A program made the translations under genes and the position numbers. From assembly GCA_036897625.1 (NCBI GenBank), contig JAYMTA010000983.1, positions 1 through 22,627 on the forward strand: a stretch of 22,627 bases of DNA. Reading direction: 5' to 3'. This document shows, piece by piece, positions 22,136 to 22,627 of this stretch. The stretch's first letter is position 1. Every line of letters starts with the position of its first letter. This DNA comes from Pelargonium cotyledonis. Lineage: Eukaryota > Streptophyta > Magnoliopsida > Geraniales > Geraniaceae. The notes beneath the pieces are model-generated. The model worked only from the letters and a program-made list of their open reading frames with translations. It had not been told where the DNA came from and did no database searches.

Positions 22136-22153
22136 TTTTTATTTTTTAAATAA
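21821..22153 (+). pseudogene. Broken 5' part of a mitochondrial ribosomal protein L7/L12 gene
   Basis: The frame starts with a Ser/Arg-rich mitochondrial-type presequence. It continues into RSQKLDRIADELLNLSKLER and YDYSILFRHKMGMNQY, which match the start of plant mitochondrial L7/L12 proteins (At3g06040/At4g37660 family). After about residue 73 the match is lost. A second piece reading KALEAPEEKG, like the family linker, lies in the +1 frame at 22068-22097. The frame then runs through a (GA)n tract, giving an Arg-Glu repeat, and stops at 22151-22153. The conserved C-terminal L12 domain that contacts translation factors is absent downstream. I read this as a truncated, frameshifted copy; a small expressed protein or an assembly artefact is possible. 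The family assignment is from recalled sequence. Confidence 0.55.
22098..22135. repeat. (GA)n microsatellite
   Basis: This AG/GA run is broken by one AA at 22120-22121. It directly follows the L12-like sequence and marks where the gene homology ends. Confidence 0.95.
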
Positions 22154-22627
22154 AATTTAAATAATATCCACGTGGAAGCCACATAAATCAAATTTTCCAA
22201 CTCAGCATGCCAGCTCAGCTTTTCACAGAATAATTGACGGTGGGTACCAAATTTAGTATAAAAGAATAGCCTAAATATTAAATTAGGTACTATAAAAGTT
22301 TAGATATCAAACTAGATATCCAGCCAAAGTTTAGGTGAAAAAAACATTTATCCCGAATTCTATTTATAAAAGTTTTTTTTAGAGAGAGACTTGGTGCATG
22401 TCTTGATGGTTCATGTCATTTACATGTGTGCCACATATCCGGCTGTGATTGGTGGGTTTTGATGTGCAAGGGATGGCCCATGCTAGTCTGATGAACAATG
22501 TAAAATAATGGGTAAAGTTGGATCCGACCCGTATTAGTCATATCAATAGATTTTTGAAGATTTCATATTCGTACAGGGTTAGTAATGTTAGTAGAGTTGC
22601 AGACGCACATTAGTTAGTTAAAACATA
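22154..22627. other. Non-coding right flank, possibly repeat-derived
   Basis: No gene was recognised. There is a perfect CCACGTGG palindrome at 22168-22175. The text at 22180-22320, with alternating GGTACCAAATTTAG, AAATTAGGTACTATAAAAG and ATATCAAACTAGATATC words, looks like dispersed plant repeat DNA, but no element ends were found. Confidence 0.4.

Noticed and set aside
1..22627. tRNA, rRNA, CRISPR or prokaryotic operon features
   Set aside because: No tRNA B-box in a plausible cloverleaf context, no regularly spaced repeats with unique spacers, and all genes are intron-bearing plant genes.

Overview
The window is nuclear DNA from a flowering plant, most likely a core eudicot. Genes have many GT-AG introns, non-coding DNA is AT-rich, and the encoded proteins are plant families. 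A rosid such as Rosaceae is possible but cannot be settled from sequence alone. No bacterial, phage or CRISPR features were seen.

Layout: 1-2114 is non-coding, with a (CT)n microsatellite at the left edge, a perfect hairpin and a worn tandem repeat. Positions 2115-5986 (minus) encode a 469-residue type II membrane GH43 glycosidase of the plant Golgi exo-beta-1,3-galactosidase group; its leader runs to about 6950. Positions 7442-9637 (minus, 9 exons, 502 residues) encode a plant multi-span membrane protein with a signal peptide and tweety/prominin-like topology. Positions 9700-11450 are intergenic, with a worn transposon-like stretch. Positions 11650-14988 (plus, 6 exons, 184 residues) encode the small GTPase ARL8. 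Positions 16129-20895 (plus, 9 exons, 870 residues) encode a P-class PPR protein of the DG1 (DELAYED GREENING 1) type. Positions 21821-22153 hold a broken copy of the 5' part of a mitochondrial ribosomal protein L7/L12 gene that runs into a (GA)n microsatellite.

The four intact genes match in content and order what I recall of the Arabidopsis block At5g67540 (GH43B), At5g67550 (transmembrane protein), At5g67560 (ARL8) and At5g67570 (DG1), so this looks like an anciently conserved syntenic segment. The genes do not form one pathway: they act in Golgi glycan trimming, an unknown membrane role, endomembrane GTPase traffic and plastid gene expression. All exon joins were made by eye. Each reading frame closes exactly at every splice junction and sums to a whole number of codons.

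I did not find a convincing new biological system. The observations most worth a second look are the broken L12 gene, the uORF-rich GC-AG leader of the GH43 gene, the forced non-CAG splice acceptor in DG1, and the uncharacterised membrane protein.
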